In this document: positions 55,728 through 64,000 of the stretch, piece after piece | Layout: every line of letters begins with the position of its first letter | Position numbering within the stretch: the first letter of the stretch is position 1 | Assembly (NCBI GenBank): GCA_963663375.1 | Contig: OY760195.1 | Span: forward strand, 1,488,001 to 1,552,000 | Direction of reading: 5' to 3' | Length of the DNA stretch: 64,000 nt | Origin: JAYREN01 sp963663375 | GTDB lineage: Bacteria > Acidobacteriota > Holophagae > Holophagales > Holophagaceae | Position numbers and translations under genes: made by a program | The notes under the pieces: model-generated | Seen by the model: only the letters and a program-made list of their open reading frames with translations | The model's database searches: none | What the model was told of the DNA's origin: nothing

Positions 55728-55809
55728 CAAGGAGTCGGCACCTCCGTCCCGGATTCCCCGCCGCCTGCGGTATGGTGTCCCAGGTGTAGGCGATGAGCGG
55801 GGGGCTTCC

Positions 55810-56352
55810 ATGGGGATCGACGAGGCACGGGCCACCAAGGCCATTCATGAACTGCTGGCCAGCCTTGGTGCGGATCCCGAGTGCCCCGAGCTGCGAGACA
55901 CGCCCCACCGGGTGACGGAGTACTGGGCCGAGCGGCTGAACGGCTATGTCATCGACGCCGCCGCCGAGCTCCAACCGCTGCCTGGGGAGCTGGCCCCCTG
56001 CCCGGTCATCCTCGAACGGGTCCCCTTCGTGAGCACCTGCGAGCACCACCTCGCCCCCTTCTCCGGCCTCGCCACCATCGGCTACCTGCCGGGCGCCGGG
56101 GGCACCGTGGGCCTCTCCAAGCTCGTTCGCGTGGTGCAGGCCTTCGCCAATCGCCTGCAGGTGCAGGAGCGCATGACCCGGCAGATCTTCGAGGCCCTGG
56201 AAATCCACCTGCGTCCCCAGGCCTGGGGCGTGAAACTCGTGGCCGAACACACCTGTATGAGCCACCGGGGCGTCAAGACCCCCGGCGTGCCCGTGACCAC
56301 CCTGCTGCTGGGCGGCGCCTGGAAGGAAAGGGCGCCCGAAGCCTTCCGGTGA
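55810..56352 (+). CDS. folE: GTP cyclohydrolase I
   Basis: 180 residues. TPHRVTEYWAERL, VSTCEHHLAPFSG (zinc-binding Cys-His-His), GLSKLVRVVQAFANRLQVQERMTRQI and HTCMSHRGVK (catalytic/zinc) are diagnostic. It makes dihydroneopterin triphosphate for folate or queuosine-related pathways. GGGGGG precedes the ATG. It is not in an obvious folate operon. Confidence 0.95.
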   Translation: MGIDEARATKAIHELLASLGADPECPELRDTPHRVTEYWAERLNGYVIDAAAELQPLPGELAPCPVILERVPFVSTCEHHLAPFSGLATIGYLPGAGGTVGLSKLVRVVQAFANRLQVQERMTRQIFEALEIHLRPQAWGVKLVAEHTCMSHRGVKTPGVPVTTLLLGGAWKERAPEAFR

Positions 56353-56668
56353 GCCGAGATCACGACACAAGTCTTACGATTTCGCGGCTCAGCCAAGTAA
56401 AAAACCAGACCTAAAGGATGCGAAGCGGGACCGAGATAGCTCGAAACATCATTCGTGTGCATCCGTGGACCTTTTCCCAGCCGAGGTGCCTCGCAGCCCT
56501 TGGATGGTCGACGCCCTCTGAATTTCCGATCCTCTGAATCGGGGCCGAGACACGCAGACAATCAGGTAATTCTCACCAATTTTACCTCGCGAGTAGAGGC
56601 ATAAGCTATGCTGGCAGGCGAAAGAAGCCTGGGCCTTACCCCGCCTCGTTCTTTTTCAAGGAGATCCC
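56353..56668. other. Intergenic region, no gene seen
   Basis: 316 bp between folE and the prolyl oligopeptidase. The sequence is less GC-rich than the coding neighbours. TTTACC near 56581 and TAAGCT near 56602 are possible promoter elements but the spacing is poor. AAGGAG lies at 56658-56663, before the oligopeptidase start. I see no repeat of the families described above. Confidence 0.6.
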
Positions 56669-58779
56669 ATGCGACGCCCCTGGATCCTGCTCGCGCTCGG
56701 CCTCACGCTAGGCTGGAGCATGGCCGCTCAAGCACCCAAAGCCGCTCCCATCGCCACGGGCGAGGACCCCTACCTTTGGCTGGAGGACGTAACGGGCGAG
56801 AAGGCCCTGGACTGGGTGAAGGCCCGGAACGCCGAATCCATGAAGGAACTGGGCGGCGACCCTCGTTTCGAGCGCCTGAAGGGCGAGGTGCTGAAGGTGC
56901 TGGATTCCGATGCCCGCATCCCCTTCGTCGGCAAGATCGGCGATCACTTTTACAACTTCTGGCGGGATGCCAAACACCCCCGGGGCCTGTGGCGCCGCAC
57001 TACCCTGGCGGAATACCGCAAGGTCGAGCCGACCTGGGACGTCATCCTCGATCTGGATGCCCTCGGCAAGGCCGAGAAGGAGAACTGGGTCTGGGGCGGG
57101 GCCGAAGTCCTCAAGGAAGGCGGATACCGCCATACGCTGATCACCCTGTCCCGGGGCGGGGCCGATGCCACGGTGGTGCGGGAGTTCGACCTCAAGACCC
57201 GCAGCTTCGTGAAGGGTGGCTTCGAACTGCCTGAGGCCAAGGGCGGCCTCAACTGGGTGGACAAGGACACGGTCTATGTGACCACCGATTTCGGCCCCGG
57301 CTCCATGTCGGATTCCGGCTACCCGCGCATCGCCAAGGTCTGGAAACGCGGCACCCCGCTGGCCCAGGCAACCCCGCTGTACGAGGCCAAACAAACCGAT
57401 ATCGGCGTGAGCGCCTCCCATGACGACACCAAGGGCTTCGAGCGCGACTACGTGGGCCGGAGCATCACGATGTACACCTCCGAGCTGTTCCTGAAGAAGC
57501 CCGATGGCAAGCTGCAGAAGATCGACGTGCCCGAGGATGCCAATGCCAGCCCCTACCGGGAGTGGATGACCGTGAGCCTGCGCAGCCCCTGGACCGTGGG
57601 CGGCAAGACCTACGGTGCCGGCAGCCTCCTGGTAACTCACTTCGAGGATTTCATGGCGGGCAAGCGCGACTTCACCGTGCTCTTCGAGCCCACGGCCACC
57701 CGCTCTTTGGCAGGCTACAGCTGGACCCGGAACCACCTGATCCTCAATGTGCTCCAGGATGTGATCAATCAAGTCACCATCCACACCCCCGCCCCAAGGG
57801 CTGGACCCAGCGGGCCTTCCCCGGCGCGCCCGCCTTCTCCACCCTCTCCGTGGGTGCCGTGGACTCCGAGCACTCCGACGAGGTCTTCTTCACCGTCAGC
57901 GGTTTCACCACCCCCAGCAGCCTCCAGTACGGCACCGTCGGTGGCGCCACCTTTGAGACCCTGAAGAAGGCCCCGGCCTTCTTCGACGCTAGCAAGGTGG
58001 AGGTCAGCCAGCATTTCGTGAAGTCCAAGGACGGCACGCGGGTGCCCTACTTCCAGATCGCCCCCAAGGGCCTGAAGCTGGACGGCACCAACCCCACCCT
58101 GCTCTACGGCTACGGCGGTTTCGAGGTGTCCCTCACGCCGGGCTACAACCCCGTGAGCGGCCTGGCCTGGACCACCCAGGGCGGCGTCTACATCCTGGCC
58201 AATATCCGCGGTGGCGGTGAGTACGGTCCCCAGTGGCATCAGGCGGCCCTTAAGCAGAACCGCATGCGCTGCTACGAGGATTTCGCCGCCGTGGCCGAGG
58301 ATCTCTTCGCCCGCAAGATCACCACGCCCAAGCACCTGGGCGCCCAGGGCGGCAGCAACGGCGGCCTGCTGATGGGCAACATGATCACCCTCTACCCCAA
58401 GCACTTCGGCGCCATCGTGTGCCAGGTGCCCCTCCTGGACATGAAGCGCTACAGCCAGCTCCTGGCGGGCGCTTCCTGGATGAGCGAGTACGGCGATCCC
58501 GCCAAGCCCGAGGAATGGTCCTACATCCAGCACTTCAGCCCCTACCACAACCTGAAGACGGGCGTCACCTATCCGCCGGTGCTCTTCACCACCAGCACCC
58601 GGGATGACCGGGTGCATCCCGGCCACGCCCGCAAGATGATGGCTAGGATGAAGGAGATGGGCGCCGATGTCCGCTACTACGAGAACATCGAAGGCGGGCA
58701 CGGGGGCGCCGCCAACAACACCCAGCGCGCCCACATGACCGCGCTGGACTACACGTTCCTCTGGCAGAAGCTGAAGTAG
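56669..58779 (+). pseudogene. Prolyl oligopeptidase (S9), interrupted by a -1 frameshift
   Basis: A signal peptide (LALGLTLGWSMAAQA) and a beta-propeller domain are encoded in one frame from 56669 to about 57790, and the alpha/beta hydrolase in another frame from about 57790 to 58779. The junction is a C-rich run (five then four C, 57786-57795). Adding one C restores ...TIHTPAPKGWTQRAFPGAP. The catalytic residues are all present: Ser in GGSNGGLLMG, Asp in TRDDRVHPGHARK, His in EGGHGG. This is a real frameshift, a homopolymer sequencing error, or, less likely, slippage. It would be a periplasmic proline-specific peptidase of about 700 residues. Confidence 0.85.
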
Positions 58780-58787
58780 GTCCCGTC

Positions 58788-58820
58788 AACAGGAAGCCCC
58801 GCAACGCGGGGCTTCCTGTT
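58788..58820 (+). terminator. Terminator after prolyl oligopeptidase
   Basis: AACAGGAAGCCCCGC and its complement form a 15-bp stem with a 3-base loop, followed by CTTG. It lies 9 bp past the stop. Confidence 0.8.
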
Positions 58821-58926
58821 CTTGAAAGAAGGCCTGCCCCCGAACGAATCCCCGGGTCCGGGCATCCCATGAATTGACCGGATGGGTAGACTCTTTTCCG
58901 CCCACCGGCACATTCGAGGAGATTCC

Positions 58927-59511
58927 ATGGCTTACGACGCGAAGAACTATGACCACCTGAAGGGCGGCAAGCTCAAGGGGCTTTCCGACAGCCAGCTCGA
59001 CCAGCACTTCATCCTCTATAAGGGTTACATCGCCAAGCTCAACGAGATCGAGACGAAACTGGCCGAAATCGACAACTCCAAACCCAACTACTCCTTCAAC
59101 GAGTACAGCGAACTGAAGCGCCGGGAGGCCGTGGCCTTCAATGGTTCCTTCCTGCACGAGCTCTATTTCGAGAATCTGGGCGCCGACAGCGACATCAGCC
59201 CCGAGCTCGCCAAGGCCCTGGAAGCCGCGGGCGGCAAGGACAAGGTGGTGGCCGACCTCAAGGCCGCGGCCATGGGCGGCCCCGGTTGGGCCATCCTCAC
59301 CCGCAACCGCCGCGACAACAAGCTGCACACCTACTTCTTCGCCGAGCACCACCTGGGCGTGCCCATCGACCAGGATCTGCTGCTGGTGCTGGATAGCTGG
59401 GAGCACGCGTTCATGGTGGACTATGGCATCAAGCGCCCCGACTACCTCAATGCCTTCGTCGAAAACATCAAGTGGAGCGAAGCCAGCAAGCGCCTCGCCG
59501 CCACCAAGTAG
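58927..59511 (+). CDS. Superoxide dismutase (Fe/Mn family)
   Basis: 194 residues. LDSWEHAFMVDYGIKRPDYLNAF supplies the Asp and His metal ligands of the C-terminal part, FLHELYFENLG the middle His, and LDQHFILYKGYIAKLN the N-terminal His. The spacing there differs by about one residue from E. coli SodB, so it belongs to a less usual subgroup. It removes superoxide, probably in the cytoplasm. The ATG at 58927 follows GAGGAG; an upstream in-frame ATG has none. Its last 100 bases and terminator are duplicated downstream. Confidence 0.9.
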   Translation: MAYDAKNYDHLKGGKLKGLSDSQLDQHFILYKGYIAKLNEIETKLAEIDNSKPNYSFNEYSELKRREAVAFNGSFLHELYFENLGADSDISPELAKALEAAGGKDKVVADLKAAAMGGPGWAILTRNRRDNKLHTYFFAEHHLGVPIDQDLLLVLDSWEHAFMVDYGIKRPDYLNAFVENIKWSEASKRLAATK

Positions 59512-59574
59512 TTCATCCCTGTGCTCGTGGATGGGGCCCCTCGCGGGGCCCCTCCTATTTCCAGGGGTCGCACG
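59412..59574. repeat. Direct repeat, copy 1 (sodB 3' end and terminator)
   Basis: 163 bases from CATGGTGGACTATGG to GGTCGCACG are repeated at 59644-59806, offset 232, with only a few substitutions (ACCAAGTAG/GCCAAGTAA, CTATTT/CTGTTT). Copy 1 is the end of the dismutase gene. Confidence 0.97.
59533..59552 (+). terminator. Candidate terminator after superoxide dismutase
   Basis: GGGGCCCC-TCGC-GGGGCCCC forms an 8-bp stem and is followed by TCCTATTT. Repeated in copy 2 at 59765-59784. Confidence 0.6.
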
Positions 59575-59576
59575 CC

Positions 59577-59639
59577 CTCCGTCTATCGGACGATGCACTG
59601 CATCGTCCTCCCACTCGCCTGCGGCTCGCGGAGACGGAG
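59577..59639. repeat. Cruciform intergenic element, copy 3
   Basis: The outer stem CTCCGTCT pairs with AGACGGAG. The inner hairpin is GGACGATGCA-C-TGCATCGTCC, followed by TCCCACTCGC-N5-GCTCGCGG. Same order as at 2305-2359 and 2374-2432. Confidence 0.8.
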
Positions 59640-59643
59640 CCTC

Positions 59644-59806
59644 CATGGTGGACTATGGCATCAAGCGCCCCGACTACCTCAATGCCTTCGTCGAAAACAT
59701 CAAGTGGAGCGAAGCCAGCAAGCGCCTCGCCGCCGCCAAGTAATTCATCCCTGTGCTCGTGGATGGGGCCCCTCGCGGGGCCCCTCCTGTTTCCAGGGGT
59801 CGCACG
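59644..59806. repeat. Direct repeat, copy 2 (orphan sodB 3' end)
   Basis: Second copy of 59412-59574, with an in-frame stop in the same place as the gene. It has its own ATG (from MVDYG) but would encode only about 30 residues, so it is a fragment. Confidence 0.97.
59765..59784 (+). terminator. Duplicate of the dismutase terminator
   Basis: The second GGGGCCCC-TCGC-GGGGCCCC hairpin, followed by TCCTGTTT. Confidence 0.5.
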
Positions 59807-59894
59807 ATCGCGGGCTTTCCTGGACTTCAGCCTACCCATCCCCCGCCGATAGAGAGGTTGACCAAGCCTCGATTCAGGGCGTGGGAGGGCGACT

Positions 59895-61253
59895 ATGGTG
59901 GACGATCGGATCATCCATTACCGCGAGGCCGCCCAGGCCATGGCTCAGGGGCGCTTCGTGGTGGCCATTCCCGGCGACGGCAATGACGATGTGGGCCAGC
60001 TGGGGCTGGCGCTGGCGGAGCTGGGGCGCACCCTGGAGCGGAAGTTCGAGGAGATTTCCTCCCTCGCCAAGGTCACGGAGCAGGCCAATGCGGGCCTGCT
60101 GCTGGATGAGGTGCTCGAAAAGGTCTACGCCTCCTTCCGCCCCATCATTCCCTATGACCGCATCGGCTTCGCGCTGCTGGAAGATGACGGCCGCATCCTG
60201 CGCGCCCGGTGGGCCCACTCGGAGGCTCCCGCCCTGAAAATTCCCCGGGGCTACACGGCTCGGATGGAAGGCAGCAGCCTCCAGGACATCCTGGTGAATG
60301 GACAGCCGCGCATCCTCAACGATCTGGAGACCCACCTGGCGGCCCATCCGGCCTCGGAGGCCACGCGCCTCATCCTGGAGGAGGGCATGCGCTCCAGCCT
60401 TACCTGCCCCCTGGTAGCGGCGGGCCAGCCCGTGGGCTTCATGTTTTTTTCCAGCATGGAGAAACACACCTACGCCCATCTCCATGTGGATCTCTTCCTC
60501 CAGATCGCCGGGCAACTCGCCATGATCCTGGAGAAGAGCAAGCTCTACCAGCAGCTCCAGGAGCTCAATCAGGTCAAGAACCGCTTCCTGGGCATGGCGG
60601 CCCACGATCTGCGCCACCCCATCACCGTGATGCAGGGTTACCTGGACATGCTCGTGGGGGGAGTCCTGGGGCCGCTGCCGGAAAACCAAGTGCGCGTCCT
60701 GCGCACCCTCCAGGAGGCCTCCCGAACGATGGTCACCCTGGTGGACGATCTGCTGGACGTCAGCGCCATCGAGGCCGGGAGCCTGGAACTGCGACGGAAA
60801 GCCGAACCCCTGGCCCCCTTCCTGGAGGAGGTCCACGCCGAGAGCAGCCTCCTGGCCCAGCGCAAGCAGCAGGAGGTGCGCCTGGAACTGCCCCGGGAGC
60901 CTCTGCTCCTGACCATGGATGCCCAGCGCATCCACCAGGTGCTCACCAACCTGGTCACCAACGCCATCAAGTTCAGCCAGCCCCAGACCCAGATCACCCT
61001 GGGCGCCCGGCTTGGCGCAGGCGAGATCCAAATCTACGTGAGGGACCAGGGCCAGGGCATTCCCAAGGATGAAATCGGAAAGGCCTTCACGGAATTCGGA
61101 CGCCTCAGCGTGAAGCCCACCGCGGGTGAGAGCAGCACCGGCCTCGGCCTCGCCATCGCCAAGCGCATCGTGGAGGCCCACGGCGGGCGAATCTGGGTGG
61201 AGAGCGAGAAGGGGGTCGGCTCGACCTTCAGCTTTGCCCTGCCGATCATGTAG
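59895..61253 (+). CDS. GAF sensor histidine kinase
   Basis: 452 residues without membrane segments. A HAMP-like N-terminal helical region (about 20-55) is followed by a GAF domain (about 65-215) and a HisKA with GMAAHDLRHPITVMQGY, then HATPase with LVTNAIKFSQP, DQGQGI and STGLGLAIAKRIVEAHGG. A cytoplasmic sensor; ligand and regulator are unknown. GGGAGGG lies 6 bases before the ATG. The stop overlaps the K+-channel stop by 8 bases on the other strand. Confidence 0.88.
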   Translation: MVDDRIIHYREAAQAMAQGRFVVAIPGDGNDDVGQLGLALAELGRTLERKFEEISSLAKVTEQANAGLLLDEVLEKVYASFRPIIPYDRIGFALLEDDGRILRARWAHSEAPALKIPRGYTARMEGSSLQDILVNGQPRILNDLETHLAAHPASEATRLILEEGMRSSLTCPLVAAGQPVGFMFFSSMEKHTYAHLHVDLFLQIAGQLAMILEKSKLYQQLQELNQVKNRFLGMAAHDLRHPITVMQGYLDMLVGGVLGPLPENQVRVLRTLQEASRTMVTLVDDLLDVSAIEAGSLELRRKAEPLAPFLEEVHAESSLLAQRKQQEVRLELPREPLLLTMDAQRIHQVLTNLVTNAIKFSQPQTQITLGARLGAGEIQIYVRDQGQGIPKDEIGKAFTEFGRLSVKPTAGESSTGLGLAIAKRIVEAHGGRIWVESEKGVGSTFSFALPIM

Positions 61254-62292
61254 TCTTCGTCACCAACCGCGATTCGCCCCGAGCCACGCCCACCAGGGCG
61301 TTCAACGTGTCGTGACTTCCCATGGCCAGCAGCACATCCCCGGCCAGGAAGGTTTCGCTGCCCCGGGGATTGAAGAGCAGGCCCTGCTCCGTACGATGGA
61401 TGCCCACGATCAGGGCGCCAGTGGTATCCCGAAGGCGCGCCTCGCGCATGGAGAGGCCTACCAGCTGAGAGCCCGGACTCACCAGGACATGCTCGATGGC
61501 CATCTCCATCTGCTTGTGGTCGAGCACCACGTCCACGTAGTTCATCAGATCCGGTTCCAGCAGCAGCGCCGCCATGCGCCGCCCCCCGATTTCGTAGGGA
61601 CTCACGATGTGGTTTGCGCCGGCGGCCTTCAGCTTGTTTTCGGTGCCCAGCTGGGCGGAGCGCGCCACGATGGGCACGTCCGGCGCCAGCTGCTTGGCAG
61701 TAAGGGTGACCAGCACGTTATCCGCGTCAGTGGTGAGGGTGGTGATGAGCCCCCGGGCGCGGGTGATTCCGGCCCTCTCGAGGATCAGCTCGTCCATGGC
61801 GTTGCCGTAGAGGAACAGCTCGCCCTCGAAGCGAGGGTTCTTGGAGCCTTTGCCCTGCTCCTTCTCGATGACCAGGAACGGGACGCCCGCCTGCTTCAAC
61901 TCCCAGGCGGCCTGGAAGCCCATCTTGCCGAAACCGCAGACAATGACATGGTTGCAGAGATTGGATAGACGTTTTTCCATGCGGCGCTCCCGGAGGTAGC
62001 CCTGGAGGTCGCCCTCCACAATGAGGGCCGTAAGGTTGGAAATGGCGTAGGTCGCCACCCCCAGGCCCGTGATGAGATAGGCGATGGTGAAGAGCTTGGT
62101 GGCGGCATTGACTTCGCCCAGCTCCCGGAATCCCACGGTGAACAGGGTGGTGATGGCCATGTAGAAACTGTCGAGATAGTTCAGCTTCGCCAGCCAGCGA
62201 TAGCCCATGACCCCCGCCAGCACCACGAGCGTGAGCAGCATCAGGGTGTGCCGCAGGCGCTGGAGGGGCGGTGAATTCCGGCGGAGCGCCAT
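61246..62292 (-). CDS. Potassium channel protein with RCK (TrkA-N/TrkA-C) domains
   Basis: 348 residues. Two membrane segments flank a pore loop with TLFTVGFRELG. The TVGF filter differs from the common TVGYGD (Phe for Tyr, Arg-Glu for Gly-Asp). A Rossmann TrkA-N domain has VIVCGFGKMGFQAAWEL, and a TrkA-C domain ends the protein. It probably gates K+ or another cation in response to a nucleotide. The thioesterase gene upstream ends 2 bp before the start, suggesting one transcript with ribE and the permease. Confidence 0.85.
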   Translation of the reverse strand: MALRRNSPPLQRLRHTLMLLTLVVLAGVMGYRWLAKLNYLDSFYMAITTLFTVGFRELGEVNAATKLFTIAYLITGLGVATYAISNLTALIVEGDLQGYLRERRMEKRLSNLCNHVIVCGFGKMGFQAAWELKQAGVPFLVIEKEQGKGSKNPRFEGELFLYGNAMDELILERAGITRARGLITTLTTDADNVLVTLTAKQLAPDVPIVARSAQLGTENKLKAAGANHIVSPYEIGGRRMAALLLEPDLMNYVDVVLDHKQMEMAIEHVLVSPGSQLVGLSMREARLRDTTGALIVGIHRTEQGLLFNPRGSETFLAGDVLLAMGSHDTLNALVGVARGESRLVTKTT

Positions 62293-62294
62293 GT

Positions 62295-62738
62295 TCAGTC
62301 CCCCGGCTTTCGCTTGACGACAAAGTGGCTAGTACAGATCGCAGCGGTTTCCTCTCCGCAGCGGATTTCGCAGGCGATGATGGCGCTGCGCGTGGAGAGT
62401 CGAAGCACCGTGGCTTCCGCCTCCACATCGCCCCGGGCGGGTTCCAGGTAGCGGATGTTCAGGTCCGAGGTGACGAAGGGCATGGCCCCGTCGAAGGCCG
62501 TGGAGAGCGCCAGGGCGCTGGTCATGTCCCCCAGGGCCGCCAGCACGCCGCCATTGATGATCTCGCCGCCGGGATTGCTGGTGCGATCATTGGCACGAAC
62601 CCGCAACAGGGCCCGCCCCGGTCCCATTTCCACGATCTCGAGGCCCCACCCCTCCACCACGCCGAAGCGCGCGAAGCGCGCCCGTAGACGATCCGGGAGA
62701 TCCGCCGCAAACAGGTTGGGAAGCTGGGGTTTCAGCAT
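62295..62738 (-). CDS. Hotdog-fold thioesterase (PaaI-like)
   Basis: 147 residues. The hotdog region shows GGEIINGGVLAALGDMTSALAL with the typical N/D active-site pair and SDLNIRYLEPARG. Members hydrolyse acyl- or aryl-CoA thioesters. The specificity is unknown. It follows ribE at 15 bp. Confidence 0.8.
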   Translation of the reverse strand: MLKPQLPNLFAADLPDRLRARFARFGVVEGWGLEIVEMGPGRALLRVRANDRTSNPGGEIINGGVLAALGDMTSALALSTAFDGAMPFVTSDLNIRYLEPARGDVEAEATVLRLSTRSAIIACEIRCGEETAAICTSHFVVKRKPGD

Positions 62739-62753
62739 GGAGATGAGTCTACT

Positions 62754-63389
62754 TCAGCCCGACCAACCCTCTCGCGCGAAACGATGCAGCCGGGCTTCCC
62801 CGCCCCGCAGCTCCAGAGCCCGGGCCACGTAGCGGCCGATGGGATCGACCTCCAGGTTGAATTCCGCGCCGGGCCTCACCGTTTCCAGGCGCGTGCGCCG
62901 CACGGTTTCGGGGATCAGGGCCACGGTAAACCAGTCGCCACCGCAGTCCACCACCGTCAGGGAAATGCCGTCCACCGCCACCGAGCCCTTGGGGGCGATC
63001 ATGGGGGCCAACTCGGTGGGCATGGCGAAACGCCAGAGGCCCTCGCCCTGGGGCCGCTCCAGCAGCCGCGCCACGCCATCCACATGCCCCGACACCAGAT
63101 GGCCGTCCAGGGGTTCACCCACCCGCAGCGAAGGTTCCAAGTGGAGCAGAGCCCCCATGGACAGTCGCCCGAACGTCGTTTTCTGGAGGGTTTCCTCCGA
63201 GAGATCCGCCTCGAAGGCCTTCCCATCCCGCGCCACCGCCGTGAGGCAGGCCCCGTTCACGCAGATGCTGGCCCCCAACTCCGCCCGCTCCAGAAGCTCC
63301 GGAGGCGCCGAAATGCGCAGTCGCGTACCCCCAGGGCGAGGCGTGCGGGCCTCGAGGCTGCCGAGATGTCGAATCAGGCCGGTGAACAT
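62754..63389 (-). CDS. ribE: Riboflavin synthase, alpha chain
   Basis: 211 residues with two tandem lumazine-binding repeats, starting MFTGLIRHLG, with SICVNGACLTAV, LVSGHVDGVA and the second-repeat SVAVDGISLTVV and IPETVRRT. It makes riboflavin from two lumazines. It starts 9 bp after the permease stop, so any FMN riboswitch would have to lie upstream of the permease, outside this window. Confidence 0.95.
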   Translation of the reverse strand: MFTGLIRHLGSLEARTPRPGGTRLRISAPPELLERAELGASICVNGACLTAVARDGKAFEADLSEETLQKTTFGRLSMGALLHLEPSLRVGEPLDGHLVSGHVDGVARLLERPQGEGLWRFAMPTELAPMIAPKGSVAVDGISLTVVDCGGDWFTVALIPETVRRTRLETVRPGAEFNLEVDPIGRYVARALELRGGEARLHRFAREGWSG

Positions 63390-63398
63390 GCCTCCAGC

Positions 63399-64000
63399 CT
63401 ACGTGTTTTTGGCGGAATCGTGCAGGGCGCTGTTGCGGAAACCGTAGGCGAAGTACACCACCATCCCGAGCCCCAGCCAGATGAAGAAGCGGATCCAGGT
63501 GACCCCCGGCAGCCCCTTGGCGAGCCAGATGCAGAAGATGATTCCCAGAGGGGCCGTCACCCACACCCACGGCATGCGAAAGCGGCGCGTCACTTCGGGC
63601 CTGCGGAAGCGCAGGATCATCACCCCGGCGCAGACGAGGGCGAACGCGAAGAGCGTCCCGATATTGCAGAGCTCCACCACCTCGGAAATGTTCAGCAGCG
63701 CCGCGGGCACCGCCACGATGCAGCCGGTGAGGAAAGTGGCGTTGCCAGGTGTGCCGTGCTTCTTGCTCACCTTGCCGAACCAGGGGCCCAGCAGGCCGTC
63801 GCGGCTCATGGACATGAAAATGCGGGGCTGACCCACCTGGTACACGAGCAGCGCCGCCGTGGTGGCGATGATGGCGCCGAAGGAGATGATGCCCGCCCAG
63901 CCCGTGAGGCCGTGCTGGGTGAAGATGTAGGCCAGGGGATCCGCCTGCTTGCCCAGCTCGGTGTACTTCAACATTCCCGTCACCACCAGGGCCACAGCGG
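63399..64000 (-). CDS. APC-family amino acid permease, N-terminus cut by window edge
   Basis: About 200 C-terminal residues are visible. Membrane segments such as WAGIISFGAIIATTAALLVYQ, then QPRIFMSMSRDGLLGPWFGKVSKKHGTPGNA, match the YfnA/cationic amino-acid transporter group of APC permeases. The substrate cannot be told. The reading frame continues past position 64000. Confidence 0.88.
   Translation of the reverse strand, partial: AVALVVTGMLKYTELGKQADPLAYIFTQHGLTGWAGIISFGAIIATTAALLVYQVGQPRIFMSMSRDGLLGPWFGKVSKKHGTPGNATFLTGCIVAVPAALLNISEVVELCNIGTLFAFALVCAGVMILRFRRPEVTRRFRMPWVWVTAPLGIIFCIWLAKGLPGVTWIRFFIWLGLGMVVYFAYGFRNSALHDSAKNT

Noticed and set aside
54048..55844. 598-codon frame opposite the hybrid kinase
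   Set aside because: Antisense to a clear kinase with intact motifs. It has no domain of its own.

Overview
The window is GC-rich bacterial chromosome (I judge by eye; not computed), packed with genes on both strands. It reads like a Gram-negative, free-living bacterium that relies heavily on signalling: lipoprotein and TonB-type signals, CreD, a SpoIIAA/RsbW/RsbU-type partner switch, HD-GYP, PilZ and many histidine kinases. The gene mix suggests Acidobacteriota, probably Holophagae (Geothrix/Holophaga-like). That placement is inference from family resemblance; no 16S rRNA gene is present.

Layout. 1-3.8 kb: end of a mogA-like gene, trigger factor (tig), tRNA-Leu(UAG), tRNA-Arg(UCG), an adenosine-deaminase-family gene and a FYDLN-type zinc-ribbon protein. 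3.9-8.3 kb: a GAF-like protein, then STAS, anti-sigma kinase and PP2C phosphatase genes and htpX. 8.7-12.5 kb: a Ser/Thr kinase fused to a beta-helix, a 350-bp MITE-like element, and a PilZ protein. 12.5-20.5 kb (minus strand): aldose epimerase, hisC, a membrane protein, clpP, a GH3 enzyme, two response regulators and an amidase. 20.4-27.3 kb (plus strand): hisS, a MarR regulator, aspS, a lipoprotein, a SprT-like protein, a HAD 5'-nucleotidase and an XRE regulator. 27.4-31.1 kb: lrgAB, and a BlaI repressor with an unusual M56 peptidase / lytic transglycosylase / TonB-C fusion. 31-38 kb: DegT aminotransferase, two kinases, an ECF sigma factor with a ChrR-like anti-sigma, mtnA and a class II aldolase. 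38-45 kb: hrcA-grpE-dnaK-dnaJ and a CBS protein. 45-53.8 kb: acyltransferase, creD, two secreted paralogues, then creC, creB and purM. 53.9-64 kb: hybrid kinase, folE, a frameshifted prolyl oligopeptidase, superoxide dismutase, a GAF kinase, a K+ channel, a thioesterase, ribE and an amino-acid permease cut by the window edge.

The most interesting material is partly between genes. (1) Three copies of a roughly 55-63 bp cruciform element share single-stranded motifs but have covarying stems. (2) At three loci (tRNA-Arg, htpX, sodB) the 3' end of the gene is duplicated on the far side of hairpin sequence. (3) A MITE-like element with 17-bp inverted ends sits exactly between two convergent stop codons, flanked by CTAG. 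Two other convergent gene pairs here share their stops in an intact CTAG. (4) A tandem pair of two-hairpin units separates dnaK from dnaJ. (5) A perfect TTCAC-N6-TTCAC cre-tag lies midway between creD and a divergent pair of secreted paralogues that split creBC from creD. The BlaI/M56-transglycosylase-TonB operon and the CreBCD locus together suggest that cell-envelope stress sensing is a theme of this region.
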